Source: Niallia alba (lineage in GTDB: Bacteria; Bacillota; Bacilli; Bacillales; Cytobacillaceae). From it: DNA of 64,000 nucleotides. Below are positions 27,687 through 37,033 of this stretch, piece by piece. A program made the translations under genes and the position numbers. Location of the stretch: assembly GCF_012933555.1 (NCBI RefSeq), contig NZ_JABBPK010000001.1, positions 1,900,001 through 1,964,000 on the forward strand. Reading direction: 5' to 3'. Under the pieces are notes generated by a model that worked only from the letters and a program-made list of their open reading frames with translations, was not told the origin of the DNA and ran no database searches. Within the stretch, counting starts at the first letter, position 1. Every line of letters begins with the position of its first letter.

Positions 27687-28409
27687 TTACCGATAACTAA
27701 TTGCTCTTGATTTTAAAGCATGCCAAGATTTAATGAAGGTTTTTTTCTCCACTTTTACATTTTTCTTGCCTGATAAGGGATCGTTTAAGTAAACATGATT
27801 ATTATTGAAGCCAACTAAAACAACAGCATGCAAATCCAATGGAGTTTTAATGGTCTTTCCATTATGTTTCCATGATTCCCATCTATCAGGTAAACGATAA
27901 TCACCAGTAGTCCAAACTACAATGGGGTAACCATTTTCTACATGTCTTTCTATAGCTTGAAATGAATGATTTGTTAAGTTAACAGCTCTTTCTGGAAGGT
28001 ATTTGTTAACTAGATCTTCCATTGGTTTATCAAATACGGCATATCCAGGATTTTTTCCCGTCATGTCGCCAACAAAACCAATTGATGGATCTCCCCATTT
28101 GATAATATCTCCATTTTTTCGCACTAATGGATCTAAGTCTTTTTGAATATTTTTATAAAGATCCATTTTCGTTACTTTAACACCAGCATAGTTTAAGACC
28201 ATTGTTAAACTAGTCACTTCGCATCCATAGCGTAATTCTGGATTTTGTTTTATTAATGGAACATCTAGCTGGATATTTTTATTTGAGTTTAATACTGGAT
28301 TGACTACTTCTGTTTTTGGTTTTGTGTTGTCTTCAATGTGGAAATATTCCCAAGTTTGCTCTGATCCAAAAAAGGGAGCGAGCAAAAGTAATAGTTTAAA
28401 CAACTGCAT
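27687..28409 (-). CDS. Secreted C39-like cysteine peptidase family protein
   Basis: 240 residues. A short hydrophobic N-terminus (MQLFKLLLLLAPFFG) acts as signal or anchor. The papain-like core has the catalytic Cys in LRYGCEVTSLTMVL, the His in LDLHAVVLVGF and a following Asn/Asp in VYLNDPLSG. This fits the 'peptidase C39-like' family found outside ABC transporters, whose substrates are unknown. The signal region is short and lacks a clear cleavage site, so it may stay membrane-bound. Confidence 0.82.
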   Translation of the reverse strand: MQLFKLLLLLAPFFGSEQTWEYFHIEDNTKPKTEVVNPVLNSNKNIQLDVPLIKQNPELRYGCEVTSLTMVLNYAGVKVTKMDLYKNIQKDLDPLVRKNGDIIKWGDPSIGFVGDMTGKNPGYAVFDKPMEDLVNKYLPERAVNLTNHSFQAIERHVENGYPIVVWTTGDYRLPDRWESWKHNGKTIKTPLDLHAVVLVGFNNNHVYLNDPLSGKKNVKVEKKTFIKSWHALKSRAISYR

Positions 28410-28798
28410 ATACTACCTCTTTCTTGCCAACTCCTAATTTTATCATACGAAGTTTCCGCTAAAATATAAGGACATATTATTACCAAGGGAGACAGGTTTA
28501 TTTCGTGTTAGCTTATCGAAAATAATACCTTATAAGAGAAGAAAAGCTGAATTAATCAGAAAATAGAAAGAATTTTCTATCATTATTTTTATAACCAAGA
28601 ATTTATATGATATAATAAGGTTTATTTTAATCTTAGAACAAAGCGAAGAACCTTTGCGTACTGTCTAACAAATGAATTTGACCATAGAAAATGACATTTA
28701 ACCAATGAAAAGAAATTATTCAATCAAATTATAATGATTTCAAATCAGAAGCAATAAGCAAAGGAGCTAGCCGTTCTAAAAAGGGAGGCTATCAAAAT
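28410..28798. other. Intergenic region upstream of ykuI
   Basis: Divergent promoter region; AT-rich, and nothing specific recognised. Confidence 0.5.
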
Positions 28799-30019
28799 AT
28801 GGATGCTTTGGATATTTTGACTGATTTAGAAAATGTCATCCCTTATTTTCAAGCTATTTTTAGTGCTGATGAACATCGCGTTATTGGATATGAAGTGTTA
28901 GGAAGATATAATGGGGCAGATGGAGTGGAGAGTCTTGGAGACTTTTTTCTTGATGAAGGAATCCCAGATGAATATAAGTTAGAAGTTGACCAAGTAATTT
29001 TGACAAAAGCATTGGATAAAGCGCTATCGCTTGATGAGGATGTCTTGCTCTTTATCAATAGAGATGCACAAATACTAATGAAAGACGATGGGGAAAGTTT
29101 TTTAGAAACATTATTGGAATATGAAGGGAAGGGAATCAAGCTTGATCGAATTGTCCTTGAGATATCTGAGAGAAATTATCATGGACAATTTTATCATTTA
29201 GATCATTTATTAATTTACTATCGCACTTATGGGATTAAGATTGCCATTGATAAAATGGGAAGTGATAGTAGTAGTTATCTTGATCGAATAAGTGAGTTAG
29301 CGCCTGATATTCTAAAAATTGATTTATTGGCTTTGCGATCTACTTCCACTTCGCATACTTATCAAAATGTTTTATATTCCTTGTCTATGCTTGCTCGAAA
29401 AATTGGTGCTACCTTATTATTTGAAAATATCGAGATGGTTTATCAGCTTCAATTTGCTTGGAAAAATGGTGGGAGATTTTATCAAGGATATTATTTACAT
29501 TATCCCGAGGCGAGTTTCACCGATCGTAATATTAGAAAAGAAACGTTGAAAAATCTGTTTCATGAATTCATTATTTCAGAAAAGAAAAAACTCTCAACTA
29601 TTTTTGATTTAACAGAGAAGTTTCAGGGTCAATTACAAGTATTGCTCGTCAAATATAAGAAATATTCTTCTTACGAAGAGCTTTTGAAATTACTTACAGC
29701 TGAGTTAACTGATGTGGCTTTTCGAATGTATGTATGTGATGAAGACGGCTTTCAGAAATCAGCGAATATTATTAAATATGACAATGATTGGATTATTCAG
29801 CCTGAATATGCAAACAAAAATTGGAGTTGGCGACCATATTTTTTAGAAAATATTATCAAGATGCGGAATGAAAAAAAAGGAATTTTATCTGATTTATATA
29901 GTGATATTGAAACAGGAGAAACGGTCAGAACGTATTCGTATCCTTTGAATGCAAAAGAATATTTATTTATAGATCTATCCTATAATTTTCTTGATCGTAT
30001 GAAATTATTGCTTAATTAG
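28799..30019 (+). CDS. ykuI: YkuI, degenerate EAL-domain c-di-GMP binding protein
   Basis: 406 residues, matching B. subtilis YkuI in length. The N-terminal EAL fold (about 1-250) starts with GYEVLGRYNG, where EVL replaces EAL, and continues with IVLEISERNY and IAIDKMGSDSSS. The C-terminal part (about 260-406) is the YkuI-type PAS-like domain. The B. subtilis protein binds c-di-GMP, but turnover has not been shown in what I recall. AGGGAGG precedes ATG. The variant motif suggests a receptor instead of an enzyme. Confidence 0.93.
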   Translation: MDALDILTDLENVIPYFQAIFSADEHRVIGYEVLGRYNGADGVESLGDFFLDEGIPDEYKLEVDQVILTKALDKALSLDEDVLLFINRDAQILMKDDGESFLETLLEYEGKGIKLDRIVLEISERNYHGQFYHLDHLLIYYRTYGIKIAIDKMGSDSSSYLDRISELAPDILKIDLLALRSTSTSHTYQNVLYSLSMLARKIGATLLFENIEMVYQLQFAWKNGGRFYQGYYLHYPEASFTDRNIRKETLKNLFHEFIISEKKKLSTIFDLTEKFQGQLQVLLVKYKKYSSYEELLKLLTAELTDVAFRMYVCDEDGFQKSANIIKYDNDWIIQPEYANKNWSWRPYFLENIIKMRNEKKGILSDLYSDIETGETVRTYSYPLNAKEYLFIDLSYNFLDRMKLLLN

Positions 30020-30020
30020 A

Positions 30021-30057
30021 AACAAGCTGAAGAGATTTTCTCTTCAGCTTGTTTTAT
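30021..30057 (+). terminator. Terminator after ykuI
   Basis: 15-bp stem AACAAGCTGAAGAGA / TCTCTTCAGCTTGTT with a 3-base loop, then TTTATT. Confidence 0.9.
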
Positions 30058-30121
30058 TAGGTAGAGAAAGGGTATTAGGAATAATAATTAAGTGGTATCC
30101 GCAAACGGAGAAGGGGAGGAT

Positions 30122-30739
30122 ATGATGAAAAAAAGCTTCTTTATTTTATTGATTATTTCAGTATGGAGCATTTATCCATATTCCATACATGCCACCAGCC
30201 ATTTAACAAGTAGGAATGAAGTAGTTACTTTTGTAGAAAAAGCATTTAGGGCACAAGTATCTTTAAGTAAAGAAGCGAGAGAGATGGAGGAGATGAAAGA
30301 AATACTGGAACCTTATTTTTCAGATAATTTCATCTATTTGTTTCTAAATGAAAACTTGACTGGAGAACAGGGAAAGTTTTATACATTTGGGAATGAATTT
30401 GGCAAATACTATCTTCCATATTATCAGTTCTCGGAACAAACCACTATTGATATAGATAAAGAGAGAAATAGTATTCTCCTATATGAGTATTATGAACCAA
30501 TTGTATTCGGAGACAAAATATACGAAGGGGCTTATGAAGGAATTCTAATAAGAAAGCTGAATGACAGATGGCTTATAACGAATATGCTTTCAGATAAAGA
30601 GGTAAGATCCATTTTAAATAGTAAGGAAGAAAACTATAGCACATTGGTGTATATGCCGTTATTTTCAATCGAAAATCAAGTTACATACATTTCGAAGAAG
30701 AATAAACAATCTCAAGTTTTAACTATCAATAGAATGTAG
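30122..30739 (+). CDS. Secreted hypothetical protein
   Basis: About 205 residues. The start is the ATGATG at 30122-30127, directly after GGGGAGGAT; the open frame extends 30 bases upstream. A signal peptide is clear: KKSFFILLIISVWSIYPYSIHA, with likely cleavage after HA. The mature part is mixed alpha/beta (VVTFVEKAFRAQVSLSKEAR, then YFSDNFIYLFLNENL, FGKYYLPYYQF and WLITNMLS). It resembles small secreted DUF3993-type Bacillus proteins in style; that name is from memory. Function unknown. Confidence 0.72.
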   Translation: MMKKSFFILLIISVWSIYPYSIHATSHLTSRNEVVTFVEKAFRAQVSLSKEAREMEEMKEILEPYFSDNFIYLFLNENLTGEQGKFYTFGNEFGKYYLPYYQFSEQTTIDIDKERNSILLYEYYEPIVFGDKIYEGAYEGILIRKLNDRWLITNMLSDKEVRSILNSKEENYSTLVYMPLFSIENQVTYISKKNKQSQVLTINRM

Positions 30740-30837
30740 AAGTTTGGTGTTTATTGAGAGGAAGGGCGCACTTTATCTGATTTCATGTACGCCGCGAGGT
30801 TCATTCGTATATTCCCACCGTTAACGGGTAGTTTTCT

Positions 30838-31077
30838 TTATGAGGAAAGATTTAACGCAAGCTTAAGTTTTTCCAAGTCAAATCCATAAATTACATTTCC
30901 ATCAATTACAAATGTAGGGGTGGAAAAAGATTGATATTTCTTTATTAATTCTTTTTTAGCACGAGAATCCCTTTGAATATCCTTTATTTCATAGTCAAAG
31001 CCATGTTCTTTTAAGAATAGTTTAGAGTACTCACAAGGGGGACAGTCTGGTTGCGTATACAATGTGATTTGATGCAT
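30838..31077 (-). CDS. Glutaredoxin-like thiol-disulfide protein
   Basis: 79 residues, the NrdH/glutaredoxin size. Redox motif CPPC in TQPDCPPCEYSKLFL; cis-proline loop STPTFVIDG; C-terminal helix FDLEKLKLALNL. Likely a cytosolic electron donor or thiol reductase; no nrd genes are nearby, so the partner is open. The ATG follows an AGGAGG site with suitable spacing. Transcribed against the flanking genes. Confidence 0.9.
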   Translation of the reverse strand: MHQITLYTQPDCPPCEYSKLFLKEHGFDYEIKDIQRDSRAKKELIKKYQSFSTPTFVIDGNVIYGFDLEKLKLALNLSS

Positions 31078-31455
31078 AAAGTTCCTCCTATATTTTTTCT
31101 TCTTTTAATCATACAAAGAAATTTTTTATCATGCAATTTTTAAAAACTGAAAAAGATACTCGCCTCCTTTATTTAGCGGTATTTACTCACTGCTTTTATT
31201 TTTTTATTTGGTTTTTGCGTAAGCTGTTTTTATATACGTTGTTAAAATGAGAATATTCAGATGAAATAAATAATAAAAAATCGACAAGTTTTTTTCAGTT
31301 TTACTTGGACAAACACTCGACAATCTTTTATTCTGTTAGTATTGGCATTTTACACAAGAGGCAAATTATACTAAATTTAACGAAGAAAGTGTATAGAAAC
31401 ATGCTAATAGTGAAACCTATGGTTAACACAAGGTTTGTTTGAAAGGAGAGAGAGC
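31078..31455. other. Intergenic region upstream of ykuJ
   Basis: Divergent promoter region; no gene or structured RNA recognised. Confidence 0.5.
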
Positions 31456-31692
31456 ATGTCACAATTACAAGGCATATTAACAAGATTAAAAAATCTGCAA
31501 GAGCAGGCAACTGGGGGAGAACCAACTCAACGTTTCTTTGAAGTAAATGGAGAGAGAAAATGTCAAGTTACATTTCATCCAAAAACAGAAACGTTTGAAC
31601 TAGAAGTATATAATGACAAAGAAAAGCCAAAAAGATATCAATTTGATAATGTTGATATGATTACAATCGAGATTTTTGATTTAATTCAGTAA
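31456..31692 (+). CDS. ykuJ: YkuJ, DUF1797 protein
   Basis: 78-79 residues from ATG 31456, set by AAAGGAGAGAG upstream (the frame is open slightly further 5'). Sequence SQLQGILTRLKNLQEQA, then RFFEVNGERKCQVTFHPK and FELEVYNDKEKPKRYQFD. Small alpha/beta protein of unknown role; a B. subtilis structure exists, as I recall. Position after ykuI is as in B. subtilis; ykuK is absent here. Confidence 0.92.
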   Translation: MSQLQGILTRLKNLQEQATGGEPTQRFFEVNGERKCQVTFHPKTETFELEVYNDKEKPKRYQFDNVDMITIEIFDLIQ

Positions 31693-31702
31693 AGTACTTA
31701 TT

Positions 31703-31753
31703 AAAAGCATCCTGCAATTGGGAAATATCCTAATATTTGCAGGATGCTTTTTT
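31703..31753 (+). terminator. Terminator after ykuJ
   Basis: 15-bp stem AAAAGCATCCTGCAA / TTGCAGGATGCTTTT with further T residues. Confidence 0.92.
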
Positions 31754-31941
31754 GTTAGGCAACTAGTAACCGTCGGATGAAGGAAAGCCCCACTGATGGA
31801 AGGCTCACTTTATCTATAAAGCGAAGTATTATGAACTGCAAAAACAGTAATGTTGATGAAAAGTGGAGCGACATAGCTTAAATGTACTTTTTCTACATGA
31901 AACTGCACTCGTAAACCATACTAATAGATGAGGTGATAAAC

Positions 31942-32085
31942 ATGATGCCAGAAGTTACTTGTCCAGAATGTTCCCATCAAGAAAAATTGGAAAATGTTCT
32001 TACCGCACAGTCTAATCAGAATGTGATTTTTCAATGTCCACATTGTCAATTAGTTGTAAGGAATATAAAAACGAGTAAGGGTTAA
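31942..32085 (+). CDS. ykzF: Small zinc-ribbon protein, YkzF-like
   Basis: 47 residues from ATG 31942 (GAGGTGAT upstream). Two CxxC pairs, CPEC at residues 7-10 and CPHC at 32-35, form a minimal zinc ribbon: EVTCPECSHQEKLEN, a 20-residue spacer, FQCPHCQLVVRNI. Likely binds zinc; partner unknown. Its place just before the CBS gene agrees with B. subtilis ykzF. The gene is too short for most callers. Confidence 0.8.
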   Translation: MMPEVTCPECSHQEKLENVLTAQSNQNVIFQCPHCQLVVRNIKTSKG

Positions 32086-32095
32086 AAGAGCATTC

Positions 32096-32151
32096 AGCCG
32101 AAAACTATGGTAAAATAAAGTATAAATATATTTTGTGAGGAGTTTTCGGCT
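32096..32151 (+). promoter_or_regulatory. Inverted repeat around the darB promoter and start
   Basis: AGCCGAAAACT (32096-32106) and AGTTTTCGGCT (32141-32151) are perfectly complementary. The second arm sits between the GAGGAG ribosome site and the ATG. The 34 bases in between include TAAAAT and TATAAA, possible -10 boxes. It may be an operator or an RNA hairpin, depending on the start point. Confidence 0.6.
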
Positions 32152-32598
32152 ATGATAAGTTTGCACAGCGAAGAGTTTTTAAACATCACTTTAAAGGATT
32201 TATTAATTCCATCTGAGCGAGTAGCACATGTCCAGATAGGAAATAGTTTAGAACACGCTCTGCTAGTCTTAACAAAAAGTGGATACTCAGCAATACCCGT
32301 ATTAGATGCTCATTATAAACTCTATGGTTTAGTAAGTACACCGCTTATTATGGAGAGCATATTAGGATTAGAAAGAATCGAATTTGAGAAGCTTGAAGAA
32401 ATAAAAGTGGAAACAATTATGAATACGGTGATACCAAGAGTTAAGAGCAGTAGTTCTGTATTACATACGATTAAACATTTAGTCGACCATCCTTTTATTT
32501 GTGTGGAAACGGAAGATGGCTATTTTGATGGGATTTTAACAAGAAGGGCAATATTAAAGCGACTTAATATTTACTTGCATCAAAACAATCAAAATTAA
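32152..32598 (+). CDS. darB: CBS-domain protein DarB (YkuL), c-di-AMP binding
   Basis: 148 residues made of two CBS motifs (about 10-80 and 85-145): LIPSERVAHVQIGNSLEHAL, then SGYSAIPVLDAHYKLYGLVS and HPFICVETEDGYFDGILTR. B. subtilis YkuL was renamed DarB because it binds cyclic di-AMP and in its free form activates the (p)ppGpp synthetase Rel and pyruvate carboxylase. Length and neighbours (ykzF before, ccpC after) match. GAGGAG lies nine bases before ATG. Confidence 0.93.
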   Translation: MISLHSEEFLNITLKDLLIPSERVAHVQIGNSLEHALLVLTKSGYSAIPVLDAHYKLYGLVSTPLIMESILGLERIEFEKLEEIKVETIMNTVIPRVKSSSSVLHTIKHLVDHPFICVETEDGYFDGILTRRAILKRLNIYLHQNNQN

Positions 32599-32704
32599 TC
32601 TTAACACGTTTTATTCCTTCACCTACTGTTGCCGCTCTTGTCTACCTCTTCATTAGAGTTGTATCCCTCTTTTGATAATAATTTTTATTTATGAGGATAA
32701 TGTC

Positions 32705-33607
32705 ATGTCAACCATTTCTGAATTACAATTATTAACGGTTCTTTCTCAGGAAATGAATATGAGAAAAGCAGCTGAAAGACTTTTTGTCACACAACCAGCT
32801 CTTTCTCAAAGACTGCAAAATATTGAGAAAGACTGGGGAACACCATTATTTATAAGGTCGCAACGAGGACTATCCCTCACCGCTGCAGGAGAATTAGTAA
32901 CAAAATTTGCAATGGAAACACTTAAGAAAGAAGAAGAAGTGAAAGAATCCATACATGCTTTTAAAGAAGAAGTGTATGGAACATTAAAAATTGCTGTCGC
33001 AAGTATTGTTGGACAGAATTGGCTTCCAGAAGTGTTAAAAAGATTTGTTGAACGTTATCCTCAGGCAAAGATATCATTAGTAACTGGTTGGAGCAGCGAT
33101 ATAATGAAATCTCTTTCTGAGGATAGTATGCATATAGGTATAGTTAGAGGCGTTGCTGATTGGAAAGGCGTTAAAATGCATTTATTTGATGATCCTCTTT
33201 ATTTAGTGGATCGGGAAATTGCTAAGTTAGAAGATATAGCTTTGACTAATCGACCATTTATTCAGTTTAAAAGTGATTCTAACTACTATGAAGAAATACA
33301 AGTTTGGTGGCACAGAAACTTTCAGATGCCTCCAAATAACACAATTGTAGTAGATCAGATTGAAACATGTAAACAACTTTCTTTTAATGGGATTGGCTAT
33401 AGTATTTTGCCTTCGATTGCATTAAGAAAAGCAGACGAGACACTATCTAGAATCCCGTTATATAATGAGCACAATGAACCGATAACAAGAGGAACATGGT
33501 TAATTGGTTATGAAGCAACTTTTCAATTAAAACAAGTACAAGCTTTTTTAGAAATTGTTAATGAGTATCTAGAAGAAGAAAAAATGGGAAAAGAAATAGA
33601 CCGGTGA
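32705..33607 (+). CDS. ccpC: CcpC, LysR-type regulator of citrate-cycle genes
   Basis: 300 residues from ATG 32705 (GAGGATA upstream; the frame is open further 5'). LysR helix-turn-helix: LSQEMNMRKAAERLFVTQPALSQRLQ is one continuous conserved block (residues about 14-39). The effector domain follows with GTLKIAVASIVGQNWLPEVL. In B. subtilis CcpC represses citZ and citB and responds to citrate. An AT-rich ATAA...TTAT dyad just upstream of the start could be a self-binding site (inference). Confidence 0.94.
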   Translation: MSTISELQLLTVLSQEMNMRKAAERLFVTQPALSQRLQNIEKDWGTPLFIRSQRGLSLTAAGELVTKFAMETLKKEEEVKESIHAFKEEVYGTLKIAVASIVGQNWLPEVLKRFVERYPQAKISLVTGWSSDIMKSLSEDSMHIGIVRGVADWKGVKMHLFDDPLYLVDREIAKLEDIALTNRPFIQFKSDSNYYEEIQVWWHRNFQMPPNNTIVVDQIETCKQLSFNGIGYSILPSIALRKADETLSRIPLYNEHNEPITRGTWLIGYEATFQLKQVQAFLEIVNEYLEEEKMGKEIDR

Positions 33608-33696
33608 TAAAGTTAATAATTATGGCTTGTTTTCATCACTTTTGTTTGGTAAAGTAATTTTTAGTGTTGTATATATACATAATGGAGGTTTTAACA

Positions 33697-34407
33697 ATGA
33701 AAATGATGGATGCAAATGAAATTATTTCATTTATTCAAAATAGTACAAAATCTACACCTGTAAAGGTATATGTTAAAGGTGATTTGTCAGCAGTCAATTT
33801 TGGGGAAAATATCCAAACATTTATCAGCGATAATTCTGGTGTGATTTTCGGAGAATGGGCAGATATTCAAACTGTGATTGAAGGAAATAAGGATAAAGTA
33901 ACAGATTATGTGATTGAAAATGATCGCAGAAACTCTGCTATTCCTTTATTGGACTTGAAAAATATTAAAGCTCGTATTGAGCCAGGTGCTATCATTCGCG
34001 ATCAAGTGGATATTGGGGACAATGCGGTAATCATGATGGGTGCTGTTATTAATATTGGCGCTGTAATTGGTGAGGGCACAATGATCGATATGGGTGTTAT
34101 TATGGGTGGACGAGCTACTGTAGGAAAGAACTGTCATATTGGTGCAGGTGCTGTATTAGCAGGTGTCATCGAGCCCCCTTCTGCAAAGCCAGTAATCATT
34201 GAAGATGATGTATTAGTTGGTGCAAATGCAGTAATCGTTGAAGGAGTAACAGTTGGAAAAGGTTCTGTAGTTGCTGCAGGTGCGATTGTATTAGAAGATG
34301 TTCCAGCTAACACATTAGTTGCAGGAGCTCCTGCGCGTGTCGTGAAAGAAATAGATGATAAAACAAAATCAAAAACGGAAATTATGCAAGAGTTACGTCA
34401 ACTATAA
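33697..34407 (+). CDS. dapH: Tetrahydrodipicolinate N-acetyltransferase
   Basis: 236 residues from ATG 33697 (TGGAGG upstream), the same length as B. subtilis DapH. It acetylates tetrahydrodipicolinate in the acetyl branch of lysine/meso-DAP synthesis. The C-terminal half is a left-handed beta helix of hexapeptide repeats ([52 protein letters not shown]). The N-terminal DapH domain begins [21 protein letters not shown] terminator separates it from dapL, which lies about 100 bp downstream. Confidence 0.97.
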   Translation: MKMMDANEIISFIQNSTKSTPVKVYVKGDLSAVNFGENIQTFISDNSGVIFGEWADIQTVIEGNKDKVTDYVIENDRRNSAIPLLDLKNIKARIEPGAIIRDQVDIGDNAVIMMGAVINIGAVIGEGTMIDMGVIMGGRATVGKNCHIGAGAVLAGVIEPPSAKPVIIEDDVLVGANAVIVEGVTVGKGSVVAAGAIVLEDVPANTLVAGAPARVVKEIDDKTKSKTEIMQELRQL

Positions 34408-34415
34408 TTTTTCGT

Positions 34416-34445
34416 AAAAAGCGTGGAGAAAGTTCCACGCTTTTC
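34416..34445 (+). terminator. Terminator/attenuator between dapH and dapL
   Basis: AAAAGCGTGGA, GAAAGT loop, TCCACGCTTTT. Placed between two genes of one pathway, it may lower dapL relative to dapH. Confidence 0.85.
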
Positions 34446-34511
34446 TTATAGAAAAATTAAAATCGCACTTTGAAAGTTAATTGGAGAATGGAAGGAAGAG
34501 TAGGGATTTGT

Positions 34512-35639
34512 ATGGGGAATAAGATCGATTTAATCAAAATTCGCAGAGATTTGCATAGAATTCCAGAGCTTGGATTTAGAGAATTTAAAACACAGCAATA
34601 TTTACTTGGGGTAATACAAAATTTATCCACTGAACGTGTTGAAATTAAAACGTGGAGAACAGGGATAATTGTTAAAATTCATGGACACAATCCAACAAAA
34701 ACAATTGGTTATCGTGCAGATATCGATGGTTTGCCTATTATAGAGGAAACCGGATTAGATTTCCTATCAGAACATCCGACGGAAATGCATGCTTGTGGCC
34801 ATGATTTTCATATGACGATTGCTTTAGGGGTGCTTGCTAATATAATAGAAAGTCCTCTTAAAGATGATGTAGTATTTATTTTTCAGCCTGCTGAAGAGGG
34901 ACCAGGCGGAGCTGAGCCCATGCTACAAAGTCAAGAGTTAAAAGAGTGGATGCCTGACATGATTTTGGCTCTTCATGTCGCTCCAGAATACCCAGTAGGA
35001 ACAATTGCCATTAAGACCGGTCTACTATTTGCTAATACTTCTGAGCTTTTTATTGATTTAAAAGGGAAAGGAGGGCATGCTGCATACCCACATCTAACCA
35101 ATGATATGGTGGTTGCTGCATGCAGTCTGGTTTCCCAGCTTCAGTCTGTAGTTTCAAGAAATATTGATCCACTTGATAGTGCCGTTGTAACAATTGGAAA
35201 AATTACAGGTGGAACTGTTCAAAATGTCATTGCTGAAAATGCGAGGCTGGAAGGGACAATGCGTACTCTTTCTAGTGAAGCGATGGAAAAAGTCAAAAAC
35301 CGCGTTCAATCCTTAGTAAAGGGAATCGAAATTGGCTATGATTGTGAGTGTACAATTGATTTCGGAAGTGGCTATTATCAAGTGTATAATAACGAGCCGT
35401 TAACGAGAGAGTTTATGGACTTTGTTGAGCAGGAAACAGAAGCAACTATATTTGAGTGTAAAGAAGCGATGACAGGGGAAGATTTTGGTTATATGTTAAG
35501 AGATATCCCTGGGTTTATGTTTTGGCTTGGTGTGGACTCTCCATATGGATTACATCATAGTAAGCTTGATCCGAAAGAAGATGCTATACAATTAGCTGTG
35601 AATGCATTGACTGCTTATTTGATGACAAAAGGAAATTAA
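34512..35639 (+). CDS. dapL: N-acetyldiaminopimelate deacetylase (M20 family)
   Basis: 375 residues from ATG 34512 (TAGGGAT upstream). The frame is open to a TTG at 34470, but the shorter form equals the usual length. M20 metal-binding motifs: [36 protein letters not shown] and the late LHHSKLDP histidines. It removes acetate from N-acetyl-DAP after the PatA-type transamination step. Together with dapH and patA, three steps of the acetyl branch are in this window. Confidence 0.95.
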   Translation: MGNKIDLIKIRRDLHRIPELGFREFKTQQYLLGVIQNLSTERVEIKTWRTGIIVKIHGHNPTKTIGYRADIDGLPIIEETGLDFLSEHPTEMHACGHDFHMTIALGVLANIIESPLKDDVVFIFQPAEEGPGGAEPMLQSQELKEWMPDMILALHVAPEYPVGTIAIKTGLLFANTSELFIDLKGKGGHAAYPHLTNDMVVAACSLVSQLQSVVSRNIDPLDSAVVTIGKITGGTVQNVIAENARLEGTMRTLSSEAMEKVKNRVQSLVKGIEIGYDCECTIDFGSGYYQVYNNEPLTREFMDFVEQETEATIFECKEAMTGEDFGYMLRDIPGFMFWLGVDSPYGLHHSKLDPKEDAIQLAVNALTAYLMTKGN

Positions 35640-35678
35640 TTATCTTATTAAAAAAAGCTAATTACAAGCGAAGACTTG

Positions 35679-36050
35679 AGGATGGGACAAAACAAAATAT
35701 ATAATAGATAAAGACGAACAATCTCTCATTTAGTAGCGAAACCAACTCGTTCCATTACGATCTTTTCTAAAAAATGGTTGTTTTTATAATGGAAAATATA
35801 ATTATTTTGAAAATCGGAGCAGCCTGAATACACGTAGACTCCTGTGGGATTAGCGAGACAGTCTGAGACCCCGGAGGCTCAGCGCGAGCCCCACGGAAAG
35901 CGAAGTGTATTCAGGCTGCGGGTAACAGCAACAAACTTCATAGAACATCCTTTTTAACACGAATAAAAAAGCCTCAACAATTATACGAACCTTTGCAATA
36001 TTCGTATAATAGTTGGGGCTTATCTTTGGCTGGAATACTTATGTCCCAGC
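35679..36050. repeat. Dispersed ~370-bp element, family A, full copy 1
   Basis: Starts GAGGATGGGACAAAAC and ends CTTATGTCCCAGC, so its ends are short inverted repeats around GGGACA. Inside is a long imperfect palindrome (GCAGCCTGAATACACG ... GTGTATTCAGGCTGC) enclosing a GC-rich core (GACAGTCTGAGACCCCGGAG). The 3' part is a hairpin AACAATTATACGAA / TTCGTATAATAGTT. The second full copy is at 63584-63957. No reading frame is conserved. It fills the whole dapL-ykuT gap and may serve as their shared terminator. Confidence 0.88.
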
Positions 36051-36054
36051 TTTT

Positions 36055-36906
36055 TTAATTACTATTATCTAAAAGAACGGGTGTTTCCGGAAATTGAATC
36101 CCATTTTCATCAAGAGCTATTTTTAATTCTTGTCTAATGAGACGCTCCATACCCCACTGCTCCATATTTTGCGTTTTTGCGATGATTCTTATTGTAATGG
36201 TACTTGGTCCTAAGTCTTGGATACCGATTACGTTTGGTCCATCGGTGATAACGGGGTTTTCTTTGGCGAGACGCTCGCAGACTTGATTCAGTATTTCCAT
36301 TGTTTTCGGTAAATCGTTACACAAAGATATATCTATATCCACTAAAGCCTGCATTTCACCGCGAGAATGATTACTAAGCTGTGTTATTTCTCGATTCGGA
36401 ATAAAGTGTAACGTTCCATCACCAGCTCTAATTTGGGTTGTTCGAAGCCCGACTTGTTCAACGGTACCTGAAAACTCTCCTATCGTTACAAGTTCCCCAA
36501 CATCTAATTGTTTTTCTAATAGAATAAAAAATCCTGAGACTAGGTCACTAACTAAACCTTGAGCGCCAAAACCAACTGCTAATCCAATAATACCTGCACC
36601 AGCTAATATTGCTGTTGCGTCTATTCCTAATAATTGAAGAATGGTAATGACAAGAATGAAAAATAAGACATAGGTAATTAGATTATTTGTTAAGCTTTCT
36701 AAAGTAAAGGCTCTTCCTTGAGAGATAGAGTTCTTTTGAATATAGGTTTCAAACAATTTATTAATTAGCTTCTTTGCCATTTTTTTTATGAAAAGATAGC
36801 TTAGTAAGATTAAGAGTATTTTTAATGCCAACAGGGAAGTATCTAAAAGGAGTTCTCCCCAATGAATGTTTTGAATATAAGTACTTAGTTCGTTTAAATA
36901 AATCAT
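36055..36906 (-). CDS. ykuT: MscS-family mechanosensitive channel (YkuT)
   Basis: 283 residues. Three N-terminal membrane helices; the third is the pore helix with the Gly/Ala pattern AILAGAGIIGLAVGFGAQGLVSDLVSG (residues about 88-114). The soluble beta domain follows: LDVGELVTIGEFSGTVEQVG and GTLHFIPNREI. MscS channels open under membrane tension to release solutes after hypo-osmotic shock. The coding start lies 128 bp from ykuV, which is divergent. Confidence 0.94.
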   Translation of the reverse strand: MIYLNELSTYIQNIHWGELLLDTSLLALKILLILLSYLFIKKMAKKLINKLFETYIQKNSISQGRAFTLESLTNNLITYVLFFILVITILQLLGIDATAILAGAGIIGLAVGFGAQGLVSDLVSGFFILLEKQLDVGELVTIGEFSGTVEQVGLRTTQIRAGDGTLHFIPNREITQLSNHSRGEMQALVDIDISLCNDLPKTMEILNQVCERLAKENPVITDGPNVIGIQDLGPSTITIRIIAKTQNMEQWGMERLIRQELKIALDENGIQFPETPVLLDNSN

Positions 36907-37033
36907 TTTGTGTTATACTCCTTTTTAGAAAAAATAAAGTTATCAAGTTTTTTCTTTTTATTCCCTCTTGTAAATTTGATAAACTTGGCTTTATATTCTA
37001 ATGTTTTTAGTAAGGAAAGAAGGTAACTAATCT

